Source: Staphylococcus croceilyticus (GTDB lineage: Bacteria > Bacillota > Bacilli > Staphylococcales > Staphylococcaceae). Taken from it: 44,952 nt of DNA. The first letter of the stretch is position 1. Each line of letters opens with the position of its first letter. The DNA lies in assembly GCF_002902575.1 (NCBI RefSeq), contig NZ_PPRD01000013.1:1-44952 (forward strand). Reading direction: 5' to 3'. Below the pieces are notes generated by a model. That model saw only the letters and a list, made by a program, of their open reading frames with translations. It searched no databases and was not told the origin of the DNA. Positions 1 through 9,298 of the stretch are shown piece after piece. A program made the position numbers and the translations under genes.

Positions 1-8
1 AAATAAAA

Positions 9-40
9 CCGACAAAGTTTAAACTTTGTCGGCCATCTAT
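9..40 (-). terminator. Terminator after ferredoxin gene
   Basis: Bases 9-32 form a perfect 24-base palindrome, CCGACAAAGTTT followed by its reverse complement. On the minus strand it lies about 40 bases past the ferredoxin stop and is followed by TTTTATTT, the usual look of an intrinsic terminator. A tight loop must form from the centre of the palindrome. It could also stop plus-strand transcription entering from outside the window. Confidence 0.8.
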
Positions 41-71
41 ATATTATAGTGATATAATCAAATTAAATTTA

Positions 72-371
<300 letters not shown>

Positions 372-429
372 TTAGACATCGATTATTTTAATTTCCAATT
401 TACAAGTTTCATAAAGTGAGGATTCACCT

Positions 430-1389
430 ATGTACGATATCTTTTCATATGCGTATGAACACACATTTAATTATAAAACTGATAAAAGTATTTACAATAT
501 ATTATACGGTAAAAAATCACATCAAACATTTTTTGATGCTTGTTCTCAACAACTTTTATCATTATATCACAGTTTTCCTAAATTAAAATATCCGTCTTTT
601 GAGCGATATATTCAAAATAATGAAACTAATCATATTCAACTTAAAATCCATCCGCGGTATACATATGATAGTTTAATCAATACATATAGTTGTATTCAAT
701 TACTAGTTCAATCAATCACTCAGTATCTTAATAGTGAGTTAAATTTTGTTCCTATTTCTCAACAACTAAATGTTCAACAACGTGTTAAACAAGTTTATTC
801 AGATATTATAAAACATGATTTAATTGAAGATTTCCAAGAAGAATTATCGCAATTATTTCATACTATTTATACGCAAAATGATAATCACTGTTATATCCAT
901 TATTATTTACAAGGTTATGATGAGCCCATGTATACGCGTCAACAAGTGAGTTTGATTGAAGATATATCTATTACTGATTTATTCACGTTAGAGCTCAATG
1001 ATTTAGTTGAAGTTATGTACGCCTTAGAACAAAAAGAACAGTTTCCAATACTTTCTAAGTTAATTATGTTGCCACCTTTATTGAATAAAACGGCATTATC
1101 ACATCAGCAATTGCTTCGAGGCATTACAATGGATGAAGCTGCAGTAATACAGAATGTAAAAATTAATACTATAGAGGATCATGTGTTGGAGTTATTTATT
1201 AAAGGATATTTTCATGAATATACCGATTTTATTGATAAAGGTTCAATTACTGATTTTGAAAAATTTTACGTTGATAATAGAGGTGAACGTTTGAAAATAT
1301 ATAAAAATCAATTCGATCAATTGTCATATTTTCAAATCAAATTAATTATTGTAGGTATCGAAAGAGGTGATATTAGTGTTGGAAGATAA
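430..1389 (+). CDS. YpbB-like helix-turn-helix protein, partner of RecQ
   Basis: Protein of 319 residues resembling Bacillus YpbB, which sits next to a short RecQ helicase. Most of the chain is a poorly characterised alpha-helical region rich in Leu, Gln and Tyr. A helix-turn-helix-like stretch lies near residues 225-260, starting LLRGITMDEAAVI, similar to the HTH_40 domain that is often found at RecQ C-termini. The start ATG has GTGAGGA upstream. The 3' end overlaps the start of the helicase gene, which implies translational coupling. A reasonable inference is that it supplies the nucleic-acid-binding domain missing from the truncated helicase. The biochemical function is unknown. Confidence 0.8.
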   Translation: MYDIFSYAYEHTFNYKTDKSIYNILYGKKSHQTFFDACSQQLLSLYHSFPKLKYPSFERYIQNNETNHIQLKIHPRYTYDSLINTYSCIQLLVQSITQYLNSELNFVPISQQLNVQQRVKQVYSDIIKHDLIEDFQEELSQLFHTIYTQNDNHCYIHYYLQGYDEPMYTRQQVSLIEDISITDLFTLELNDLVEVMYALEQKEQFPILSKLIMLPPLLNKTALSHQQLLRGITMDEAAVIQNVKINTIEDHVLELFIKGYFHEYTDFIDKGSITDFEKFYVDNRGERLKIYKNQFDQLSYFQIKLIIVGIERGDISVGR

Positions 1390-2755
1390 GCTTAAAGAAT
1401 GGTTTGGGTATGAGTCTTTTAATCCGGGACAACGCGAAATAATTGAAAGCATACTTAATGGGCAAGACACGTTAGGTGTTTTGCCAACTGGTAGTGGCAA
1501 GAGTTTATGTTATCAATTTCCCACTTATATGAAACGGCAACCTACACTTATTATTTCTCCCTTAATATCATTAATGGATGACCAAGTCATGCAACTGAAA
1601 GCACAAGGGGAGAAGCACGTAAGTTATATTCATTCTGGCATGGAGGAACAAGAAAAAAAAGAAAATATTAACTTATTAAAGAAAAGTCGATTTATATTTT
1701 TAAGTCCAGAATTTTTATTACAATCTAATCATTTTGAACTAATCAATACAATTAATTTTGGTTTAATTGTATTAGATGAAGCGCATTGCCTATCTGAATG
1801 GGGATACGATTTTCGCCCTCATTACGCATTAGTAGGGCAGATTACACAATATTTTAAATCTGCAACAATATTAGCGCTCACAGCTACAGCACCACCACAT
1901 CTTCCAGAAGATTTAGAAACGATTTTAAATATTAAATTTAAAACTATTAAAACTACAATGAATCGAGACAACATTTCATTTTCTCATATCAACTTTGACA
2001 ACGACGATGATAAAATCAGTTGGTTACTTGATTTCATAGAAACTTCAGGGCCTACAATTATTTATGTTTCGTCAAAGAAAATGTGTTTCGAGCTGGCTAA
2101 TCTTATCTATCAACGAGGTTATTTAACTGGAATTTATCATGGTGATTTATCTTATCAAGAACGTCACACTGTGCAACAACAATTTATTAATAATTTTATC
2201 CCTGTCATTGTTGCCACAAGTGCTTTTGGTATGGGGGTTAATAAAAAGGATATTCGTACTGTGATACATTTTCACTTATCAACGAGTCCGTCAAATTACT
2301 TACAAGAAATAGGCAGGGCAGGAAGAGACGGAAAACAAAGCCAAGCCATTAGTCTTTTTCAACCAGATGACAGTTTTATTCTTGAAACGCTGTTATTTAA
2401 CGATGCAATTTTAGTTGAAGATGTAGAAGCTTATGATTTAGGTGCCTTTTTACCTCCTAATAAACAAGAAATATTAGAAGTTTTACGCCAAAGATACTCA
2501 ATTATGCAACTTAAACATATATTTAAAACATCATTAATCCGTAAAAAATTGGGGTATCAACGTATGGTTGGCTATACAAGTCTCGATCAATGTCGAAGAA
2601 GTTATTTACTAGAGTTTTTTGGAGAAGTACCTTCTAAACCTGCTCAATGTTGCGATATTGATACTAATTTAGTACCACTTAGTCATTTTAATAGAAAAAA
2701 AGTAAAAAGAAAATTTAGTTATAATGAAAAACTTAAAAATTTATTCAAATATTAG
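1376..2755 (+). CDS. recQ: Short RecQ-family ATP-dependent DNA helicase
   Basis: 3'-5' DNA helicase of superfamily 2, expected to act in recombination and fork repair. Seen motifs are Walker A LPTGSGKS (residues about 36-43), the DEAH box followed by CLSEWGYDFRP (about 134-147), and motif VI IGRAGRDGK (about 312-320). At about 459 residues it is shorter than E. coli RecQ and has no HRDC domain, so it matches the Bacillus RecS type. The zinc-binding region keeps CRRSYLLEFFGE but then reads AQCCDID, so one or two of the four usual zinc cysteines are missing. I chose the GTG at 1376, 5 bases after AGAGGTGA; the TTG at 1379 is an alternative. It overlaps the upstream ypbB-like gene by 14 bases. 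Confidence 0.9.
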   Translation: MLEDKLKEWFGYESFNPGQREIIESILNGQDTLGVLPTGSGKSLCYQFPTYMKRQPTLIISPLISLMDDQVMQLKAQGEKHVSYIHSGMEEQEKKENINLLKKSRFIFLSPEFLLQSNHFELINTINFGLIVLDEAHCLSEWGYDFRPHYALVGQITQYFKSATILALTATAPPHLPEDLETILNIKFKTIKTTMNRDNISFSHINFDNDDDKISWLLDFIETSGPTIIYVSSKKMCFELANLIYQRGYLTGIYHGDLSYQERHTVQQQFINNFIPVIVATSAFGMGVNKKDIRTVIHFHLSTSPSNYLQEIGRAGRDGKQSQAISLFQPDDSFILETLLFNDAILVEDVEAYDLGAFLPPNKQEILEVLRQRYSIMQLKHIFKTSLIRKKLGYQRMVGYTSLDQCRRSYLLEFFGEVPSKPAQCCDIDTNLVPLSHFNRKKVKRKFSYNEKLKNLFKY

Positions 2756-2902
2756 GTGCTTTTCTTTACTAAAATATTTTATACAGGATATAATTAAATC
2801 ACCAAATGTTTTATAAAAAATGTTAAAAATGATACATATTTGTTACATTCAAGGGTATAAAGTATGTGACAATTAAATAATTGAAAAGAAAGGATGTTAG
2901 CC

Positions 2903-4498
2903 GTGTCTAAAAATAATTTTAGAGATGACTTCGAAAAAAATCGTCAATCGATTGATTCAGACGATCAATTCGAACATACAAACCGTAACTCTGATGAAAC
3001 TATCGACGAATTCGATAATCAATCAGATCAACAATTCCCACCAAGAAATGCACAAAGACGTCAAAGAAGACGTAATCAAGCTACTAATCGTAGTAAGAAA
3101 TTTGATGACCAACCAAATGATTACAACAATGAAGGATCATTAGACGATCGCTATGATGAAGACTCTTTCGAAGATGTACATAATGATCACTTTGAAAATG
3201 AATCAAATCACTCAAACAGAAATAATCGTACTAATGATAGATCTTCTAATAATTACGATGAATTCGAAGACGATTATGAAAATGACCGTTTAAATGATAA
3301 TAACCGTCGTCATCGTGATTTTGATCAAGAAGAAGATAGTCATAGAAATCGTAGAGATGATAGAAGAGACCGCCATCATGATGAAAATATTGACTACCGC
3401 GACAACGATGACCGCTTAGTTAACGGTAAAGATGCTGCAATTGCCGGTGGTGCTGGTGCTGCCGGAGCTGCTGCGGGTCACAATAAAAACAATAAGAAAA
3501 ACCGTCAGAACAATCGTGTAGATTCTCGCGATAATAGAAATGATTATCGTAACGATAGAAATTCTCGTGTTCGTGAAAATGACAAATACGAAGACAACAA
3601 ACATGATAATCACAAAAAACATAGCAAAGGCAAAAAAGCTGCTGTTGGCGCAGGTGCTGCCGGAGCTGCTGGTGCTGCAGGTGTAGCTGCTTCTAAAAAT
3701 AAAAAACATCACTCTAAAGATAATGATTTAGATCGCCGTAACACACGTGATGATCACCATGAAGAGCCACGTAACCGTCGTGACGATTATCGTGACAATG
3801 ATAGATATGATAACCACGATAATTTCCAAGCTCACAATGGCAAGAAAAAACGTGGTTTAATGGGTATCTTATTACCATTACTTGCATTGTTATTAATCTT
3901 AGCTGCTCTAGCTATCTTTATTGGTATGTATTTAAATAATGACCATAAAGATAAAGATGGCACTAAACAAGAGAATACTACAGAGCAAACTTCTCATAAA
4001 TCAGATAAAAAAGATAATGACAAAGATAAAACTACTGAAGATAACAAAGCCGACAAATCAAGTGAAAAATCTACAGTAAACGATAATAAATCAGACGAAA
4101 ACGCAACAACTGATAAAAATTCTTCTGAAAACAGTGCATCTAAAGACGAAGATAATAGTGCTTCAACTGGCGCAGCAACTAATGATAATAATGGTGCATC
4201 TTCTTCAGAAAATAATTCAAATAACGCTTCTGATAATAATAGTAATAGTGATAATAACAATGCTAATTCACAGGCTACTCAAAATAATAGCCAAAATTCA
4301 AACAGTAATAACAACCAATCAAACAATTCTACTTCTGGCCAACAAACACATGTAGTATCTGGTAACGAAAACTTATACCGTATTGCTATTCAATATTATG
4401 GCCAAGGTACAATTGAAAATGTAAATAAAATTAAACAAGCTAATGGTTTAACAAGTAACAATATCACTAATGGTGAAAAATTAGTTATTCCTCAATAA
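2903..4498 (+). CDS. ebpS: Elastin-binding protein EbpS, LysM membrane protein
   Basis: Cell-surface-associated integral membrane protein of 531 residues. The N-terminal 300 residues are extremely polar, rich in Asp, Asn, Arg and His, broken by two Ala/Gly patches (about 177-192 and 246-264). One strong membrane segment follows at about 317-343 ([16 protein letters not shown]). Next comes a Ser/Asn/Asp/Lys-rich linker, then a C-terminal LysM domain (about 482-531, ending GEKLVIPQ) expected to bind peptidoglycan. The GTG at 2903 is chosen because AAGAAAGGA lies 8 bases upstream and the protein then begins [15 protein letters not shown], like known EbpS. An in-frame ATG at 2894 sits inside the ribosome binding site. 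Elastin binding is known for S. aureus EbpS; here it is inferred from homology only. Confidence 0.92.
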   Translation: MSKNNFRDDFEKNRQSIDSDDQFEHTNRNSDETIDEFDNQSDQQFPPRNAQRRQRRRNQATNRSKKFDDQPNDYNNEGSLDDRYDEDSFEDVHNDHFENESNHSNRNNRTNDRSSNNYDEFEDDYENDRLNDNNRRHRDFDQEEDSHRNRRDDRRDRHHDENIDYRDNDDRLVNGKDAAIAGGAGAAGAAAGHNKNNKKNRQNNRVDSRDNRNDYRNDRNSRVRENDKYEDNKHDNHKKHSKGKKAAVGAGAAGAAGAAGVAASKNKKHHSKDNDLDRRNTRDDHHEEPRNRRDDYRDNDRYDNHDNFQAHNGKKKRGLMGILLPLLALLLILAALAIFIGMYLNNDHKDKDGTKQENTTEQTSHKSDKKDNDKDKTTEDNKADKSSEKSTVNDNKSDENATTDKNSSENSASKDEDNSASTGAATNDNNGASSSENNSNNASDNNSNSDNNNANSQATQNNSQNSNSNNNQSNNSTSGQQTHVVSGNENLYRIAIQYYGQGTIENVNKIKQANGLTSNNITNGEKLVIPQ

Positions 4499-4525
4499 AC
4501 CATTTAACATTAATTTTAGAGAACA

Positions 4526-4563
4526 GGCTGGGACATTGATAAAATGTCTCAGCCTTTATTTAT
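4526..4563 (+). terminator. Terminator after ebpS
   Basis: GGCTGGGACATT (4526-4537) pairs with AATGTCTCAGCC (4543-4554), with one G-T pair and a five-base loop, followed by TTTATTTATATT. It lies 28 bases after the ebpS stop. Confidence 0.85.
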
Positions 4564-4604
4564 ATTCTGCAGTAGCTGACTGATATAAAAATGTTCTTAA
4601 ATTA

Positions 4605-4735
4605 AGCTTTTCTCAAATCGAATCGTGCTTGCTTGGCGGGCGCCCCCAACATAGAGACTTTCGAAAAGAAAGTCTACAAACAGAGCAAGTTGGGGAGACA
4701 ACGTAATTATTCAAGTCTTTGTCCTGCTTCTTTCT
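4605..4735. repeat. STAR-like staphylococcal intergenic repeat
   Basis: This non-coding block is GC-rich for the window and carries GGCGGGCGCCCCCAACATAG. Its reverse complement (TGTTGGGGGCGCC) resembles the STAR signature described in S. aureus, TGTTG(G/T)GGCCC. Stems are visible: AGACTTTC (4655-4662) with GAAAGTCT (4668-4675), nested inside CCCCAAC (4644-4650) with GTTGGGG (4689-4695). Only one unit is present in the window, so copy number cannot be judged. Together with the ebpS terminator and the ypdA promoter it accounts for the 348-base gap at 4499-4846. Confidence 0.6.
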
Positions 4736-4789
4736 TTTTATTATTTAATTTATTATTCTACTATGGTATATCTGGATGATATTTATCTA

Positions 4790-4818
4790 TTTAGAAAAAG
4801 GGACTTAACTGCTATAAT
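4790..4818 (+). promoter_or_regulatory. Candidate sigma-A promoter for ypdA
   Basis: TTTAGA (4790-4795), a 17-base spacer, then a perfect TATAAT (4813-4818). The ypdA start codon is 29 bases further on. The -35 box matches consensus at four of six positions. This is a sequence prediction only. Confidence 0.5.
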
Positions 4819-4846
4819 ATATGGGTGATTAAAGGAGGCCAAAAAC

Positions 4847-5833
4847 ATGCAAAGCGTTGAAAGTATTATTATCGGTGGAGGCCCATGTGGTTTGAGCGCT
4901 GCAATTGAACAAAAGAAAAAAGGGATTGAAACACTTGTAATTGAAAAAGGGAATATAGTGGATGCAATTTATAAATATCCAACACATCAAACATTTTTCT
5001 CTTCAAGTGATAAATTAAGCATTGGCGATATACCTTTTATCGTTGAAGAAAGTAAGCCACGTCGAAATCAAGCACTCGTATATTATAGAGAAGTAGTTAA
5101 ACATCATAACTTAAGCGTTAATGCTTTCGAAGAAGTTTTAACTGTTAAAAAAATCGACAACAAATTTACGATTACTACTACTAAAGATGTCTATGAATGT
5201 AAATTTTTAACTGTTGCTACTGGATATTATGGTCAACATAATACGTTAGAAGTTAAAGGGGCAGATTTACCTAAAGTCCAACACTATTTCAAAGAAGCAC
5301 ATCCATATTTTAATCAACATGTTACAGTGATTGGTGGTAAAAACTCTGCAGTTGATGCCGCACTTGAATTAGAAAAAGCAGGAGCGAAAGTGACAGTACT
5401 TTATAGAGGCGATCGCTATTCAGCAGCAATTAAGCCATGGATTTTACCGAACTTCGAATCATTAGTAAATCATGAAAAGATTACAATGGAATTTAATGCC
5501 AACGTAAATAAAATTACTGAAGATAGTGTTATTTATGAAAAAAATGGTAAAACAATTGAAATTCCAAATGATCATGTATTTGCGATGATAGGTTATCATC
5601 CAGACTATGATTTCTTACAATCTATTGGTATTGAAATTAATACAAATGAATTTGGGACTGCACCTGTTCATAACAAAGAAACGTTTGAAACAAATGTAGA
5701 AAATTGTTATATAGCAGGGGTTATAGCTGCTGGAAATGACAATAACTCTATTTTCATTGAAAATGGAAAATATCACGGCGGTATTATTACTCAAAGTATA
5801 TTAAGTAAAAAACAAACACCATTAGAAAGTTAA
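4847..5833 (+). CDS. ypdA: Bacillithiol disulfide reductase YpdA
   Basis: NADPH-dependent flavin oxidoreductase of 328 residues that reduces oxidised bacillithiol (BSSB) back to BSH in Firmicutes. The N-terminal FAD-binding motif reads IIGGGPCGLSAA, with the conserved cysteine C14 that marks the YpdA family, and a second dinucleotide motif, VIGGKNSAVDAALE, lies near residues 163-177. AGGAGG lies 8 bases before the ATG. It stands as a single-gene unit between the STAR-like repeat and a bidirectional terminator. bshA, which starts bacillithiol synthesis, lies about 17 kb downstream in the same window. Confidence 0.92.
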   Translation: MQSVESIIIGGGPCGLSAAIEQKKKGIETLVIEKGNIVDAIYKYPTHQTFFSSSDKLSIGDIPFIVEESKPRRNQALVYYREVVKHHNLSVNAFEEVLTVKKIDNKFTITTTKDVYECKFLTVATGYYGQHNTLEVKGADLPKVQHYFKEAHPYFNQHVTVIGGKNSAVDAALELEKAGAKVTVLYRGDRYSAAIKPWILPNFESLVNHEKITMEFNANVNKITEDSVIYEKNGKTIEIPNDHVFAMIGYHPDYDFLQSIGIEINTNEFGTAPVHNKETFETNVENCYIAGVIAAGNDNNSIFIENGKYHGGIITQSILSKKQTPLES

Positions 5834-5845
5834 ATAAGATGGCAA

Positions 5846-5894
5846 AAGCGGAACAGAAATTTTTTAACAAAGTTCATTTCTGTTCCGCTTCTTT
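5846..5894. terminator. Bidirectional terminator between ypdA and ansA
   Basis: AAGCGGAACAGAAAT (5846-5860) is perfectly complementary to ATTTCTGTTCCGCTT (5876-5890). A T-rich tail follows on the plus strand, and AAAA precedes it, which gives a T tail on the minus strand. It separates two convergent genes, so it probably serves both. Confidence 0.88.
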
Positions 5895-5902
5895 TATACA
5901 AA

Positions 5903-6871
5903 CTATTGTTCAAAATAAGTTTTGAGCATTTCTAAAGTCATATCATTGCTTAAACCGACTAGTAGTTTTAATCTTGCTTTAGGTCCATTTAAACCATTTG
6001 AAAAGATTAACCCTTTTTGAGCTAAATCATATCCGCCACCTTCATATGCATATACAGGACTAACTATTCCATTAAATGATCGCGATACAATAACGATAGG
6101 GATATTTTTACCCAAGCAAGCCTCAATGCCTTTTAGACAACTTGGTGGTAAATTTCCTTGTCCAAGCGCCTCAATCACTAACCCGTCCACATTTTGCTCG
6201 GCGTAAAATTTTAAAACATCACTTTGCATACCCATATAGGCTTTTAATAATGGCACATTCAGTTTTGTATCAATATGCTCGAATGATTGTTGTTGATACG
6301 GTCGATTATAAAAATGAATATTGTCCTTTGTGATAATACCTAATGGTCCTTGGTTTGGACTTTGAAATGTATTAATGTTTGAAGTATGTGTTTTAGTAAC
6401 ATTTCTAGCCGTATGTATTTCATCATTAAAGACTACCATTACACCATTTTCAAAAGCTTCATTCGATGAAGCTACTCTAATAGCAGAAATGAAATTATAT
6501 AAGCCATCTGCACCAATTTCATTTGAGGATCTCATCGCCCCAGTAATAACAATCGGTTGTTTGATATTAATGAGTAAATCTAATAAATACGCTGTTTCTT
6601 CTAAAGTATCAGTTCCATGTGTAATGACAAAACCATCATACTCATTCTCTTCAGAAGACTGAAGTATAAAGTTGCGCAGTTCAATGATATGTTGGATTGT
6701 AATATGAGGAGAAGGGATATTAAAAGGATGAATTTCATTTACATGAGCATATTCATTAATAATATCTTTATGTAATGAGATGGGATTAATCTCATTAGTC
6801 ACAACCTGACTAAATTGATTTTGGGACATGCTAATCGTCCCGCCTGTATGAATAACAAGAAGATGTTTCAT
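5903..6871 (-). CDS. ansA: Type I (cytoplasmic) L-asparaginase
   Basis: Hydrolyses asparagine to aspartate and ammonia. The protein has 322 residues and no signal peptide, which fits the cytoplasmic type I class. The two catalytic threonine motifs are visible: HTGGTISM near residues 8-15 (T12) and THGTDTLEE near 84-92 (T87, D88). ITGAMRSS, also conserved in the family, follows. The start codon is preceded by AGGAGG on the minus strand. It is divergent from cmk with only 76 bases between the two start codons, so the promoters must be close or overlapping. Confidence 0.93.
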   Translation of the reverse strand: MKHLLVIHTGGTISMSQNQFSQVVTNEINPISLHKDIINEYAHVNEIHPFNIPSPHITIQHIIELRNFILQSSEENEYDGFVITHGTDTLEETAYLLDLLINIKQPIVITGAMRSSNEIGADGLYNFISAIRVASSNEAFENGVMVVFNDEIHTARNVTKTHTSNINTFQSPNQGPLGIITKDNIHFYNRPYQQQSFEHIDTKLNVPLLKAYMGMQSDVLKFYAEQNVDGLVIEALGQGNLPPSCLKGIEACLGKNIPIVIVSRSFNGIVSPVYAYEGGGYDLAQKGLIFSNGLNGPKARLKLLVGLSNDMTLEMLKTYFEQ

Positions 6872-6923
6872 TAAATTCCTCCTATTTTTAATTTACATAT
6901 TTATGATAAAATAATACAAATAA

Positions 6924-7607
<684 letters not shown>

Positions 7608-7617
7608 TAATGTGAAC

Positions 7618-7683
7618 AGCTATTTAAAATAATTCGTGTTATTCGTAATAGATAATGCGAAATATTTTAAATAGCTTTTTTTG
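7618..7683 (+). terminator. Terminator after cmk
   Basis: AGCTATTTAAAATA (7618-7631) pairs perfectly with TATTTTAAATAGCT (7663-7676) across a 31-base loop, followed by TTTTTTTGTTTT. The stem is AT-rich but long. The loop contains ATTCGTGTTATT (7632-7643), whose reverse complement recurs at 7769-7780 in the S1 leader. The rest of the cmk-rpsA gap (7684-7917) is AT-rich, and I see no further gene in it. Confidence 0.75.
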
Positions 7684-7917
7684 TTTTATATAATTACTAA
7701 CGAGGAAGAAAATGATAAATAACTATAATCTAAAAATATCATATTGAAGAAAAATTATTTAGATAATCAATAACACGAATAACTGATTGCTTAACATTAA
7801 ATAATTTTAAAAATTGATATCTTTTTTAAAAACTTATGAAACTAAAGGGGAATTTCTTGACAATTCTGTTAGTTTATAAGATGTTATAGTTATGTAGTGT
7901 ATAAGGAGGCAAACAAG

Positions 7918-9096
7918 ATGACTGAAGAATTCAATGAATCAATGATTAGTGATATTAAAGAAGGTGACAAAGTCACTGGAAAGGTTCAACAAGTTGAAGA
8001 CAAACAAGTTGTAGTGCATATTGATGGTGCTAAATATAACGGAATTATTCCAATTAGCCAACTTTCAACTCATCACATCGAGAACCCTAACGAAGTGGTT
8101 AAAGAAGGTGATGAAGTTGAAGCATATGTAACTAAAATTGAAATTGATGAAGAGAATGACTCTGGTGCATACATCTTATCAAAACGTCAACTTGAAACTG
8201 AAAAATCATATAAATATTTACAAGAAAAACTTGATAATGATGAAGTGATTGAAGCTAAGGTTACTGAAGTAGTTAAAGGTGGATTAGTTGTTGACGTTGG
8301 TCAAAGAGGTTTCGTACCTGCTTCTCTAATTTCAACTGATTTCATTGAAGATTTCTCTGTATTTGAGGGACAAACAATTCGCATTAAAGTTGAAGAATTA
8401 GACCCAGATAATAATAGAGTCATTTTAAGCCGTAAAGCTGTAGAACAAGCTGAAAACGATGTTAAAAAAGCTTCATTATTAGAGTCACTTAACGAAGGCG
8501 ATGTCATTAAAGGTAAAGTTGCTCGTTTAACTAACTTTGGTGCATTCGTTGATATTGGTGGCGTAGATGGTTTAGTTCACGTATCAGAACTTTCTCATGA
8601 ACACGTTGATTCTCCAGAAGATGTCGTTTCTGTAGGTCAAGAAGTAGATGTGAAAGTAAAATCTGTTGAAAAAGATGCTGAACGTATTTCTTTATCAATC
8701 AAAGATACGCTTCCAACTCCATTTGAACGTATTAAAGGTGAATTCCATGAAAATGATGTTATCGAAGGTAAAGTCGTTCGTTTAGCAAACTTCGGTGCAT
8801 TTGTGGAAATTGCTCCGGCTGTACAAGGTCTTGTTCATATTTCTGAAATTGACCATAAACACATCGGTACACCAGGTGAGGTATTAGAACCAGGTCAACA
8901 AGTTAATGTTAAAATCTTAGGTATTGATGAAGAAAATGAACGTATTTCTTTATCAATTAAAGCTACTTTACCTAAAGAAGATTTAATCGAAAGTGATGAA
9001 GCTACTACTCAAAGTTATTTAAGTAGTGATTCAGATGATGATAACCCAACATTAGGGGACGTTTTCGGTGACAAATTTAAAGATTTAAAATTCTAA
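7918..9096 (+). CDS. rpsA: 30S ribosomal protein S1 homologue (four S1 domains)
   Basis: RNA-binding protein of 392 residues with four S1/OB-fold repeats, compared with six in E. coli S1, which is typical for low-GC Firmicutes (B. subtilis YpfD). Repeats begin near residues 14, 100, 185 and 270. The last two contain the near-identical core NFGAFV(D/E)I. The C-terminus is acidic. I start at ATG 7918, preceded by AAGGAGG at the right distance. A GTG at 7897 is in frame but lies upstream of that site. Whether Firmicute S1 helps translation initiation as in Gram-negatives is uncertain. Confidence 0.93.
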   Translation: MTEEFNESMISDIKEGDKVTGKVQQVEDKQVVVHIDGAKYNGIIPISQLSTHHIENPNEVVKEGDEVEAYVTKIEIDEENDSGAYILSKRQLETEKSYKYLQEKLDNDEVIEAKVTEVVKGGLVVDVGQRGFVPASLISTDFIEDFSVFEGQTIRIKVEELDPDNNRVILSRKAVEQAENDVKKASLLESLNEGDVIKGKVARLTNFGAFVDIGGVDGLVHVSELSHEHVDSPEDVVSVGQEVDVKVKSVEKDAERISLSIKDTLPTPFERIKGEFHENDVIEGKVVRLANFGAFVEIAPAVQGLVHISEIDHKHIGTPGEVLEPGQQVNVKILGIDEENERISLSIKATLPKEDLIESDEATTQSYLSSDSDDDNPTLGDVFGDKFKDLKF

Positions 9097-9125
9097 TATG
9101 ACATTTAAATTTTAACTATTGTATT

Positions 9126-9164
9126 TCCCAATTAAAGTTTAATCCCTTTAATTGGGATTTTTTT
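9126..9164 (+). terminator. Terminator after rpsA
   Basis: TCCCAATTAAAG (9126-9137) is perfectly complementary to CTTTAATTGGGA (9146-9157) with an eight-base loop, then a run of seven T. Confidence 0.92.
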
Positions 9165-9298
9165 AATATTTAGAGATATTTCATGCCAAAGATAAGGGCG
9201 TTTTAGAGAATTTAAAGTCAACGGTTATATAGTTAGTTTTAAAACAGTAGGTCATATGATAAAATTATATAGATTTTAGATAGAGAGGAAGTTAGCTT

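Noticed and set aside
3416..4260. Long minus-strand and off-frame open frames inside ebpS
   Set aside because: The low-complexity Asp/Asn/Lys coding sequence removes stops in other frames. None has a plausible start site.
7712..7747. Possible 11-codon leader peptide (MINNYNLKISY) after GAGGAAG upstream of rpsA
   Set aside because: Very short, AT-rich context makes chance likely, and no attenuator structure follows it.
7857..7890. TTGACA at 7857-7862 as the rpsA promoter
   Set aside because: The -35 box is perfect, but TATAAG and TATAGT downstream lie at 12 and 22 bases, not about 17, so I could not call a promoter.
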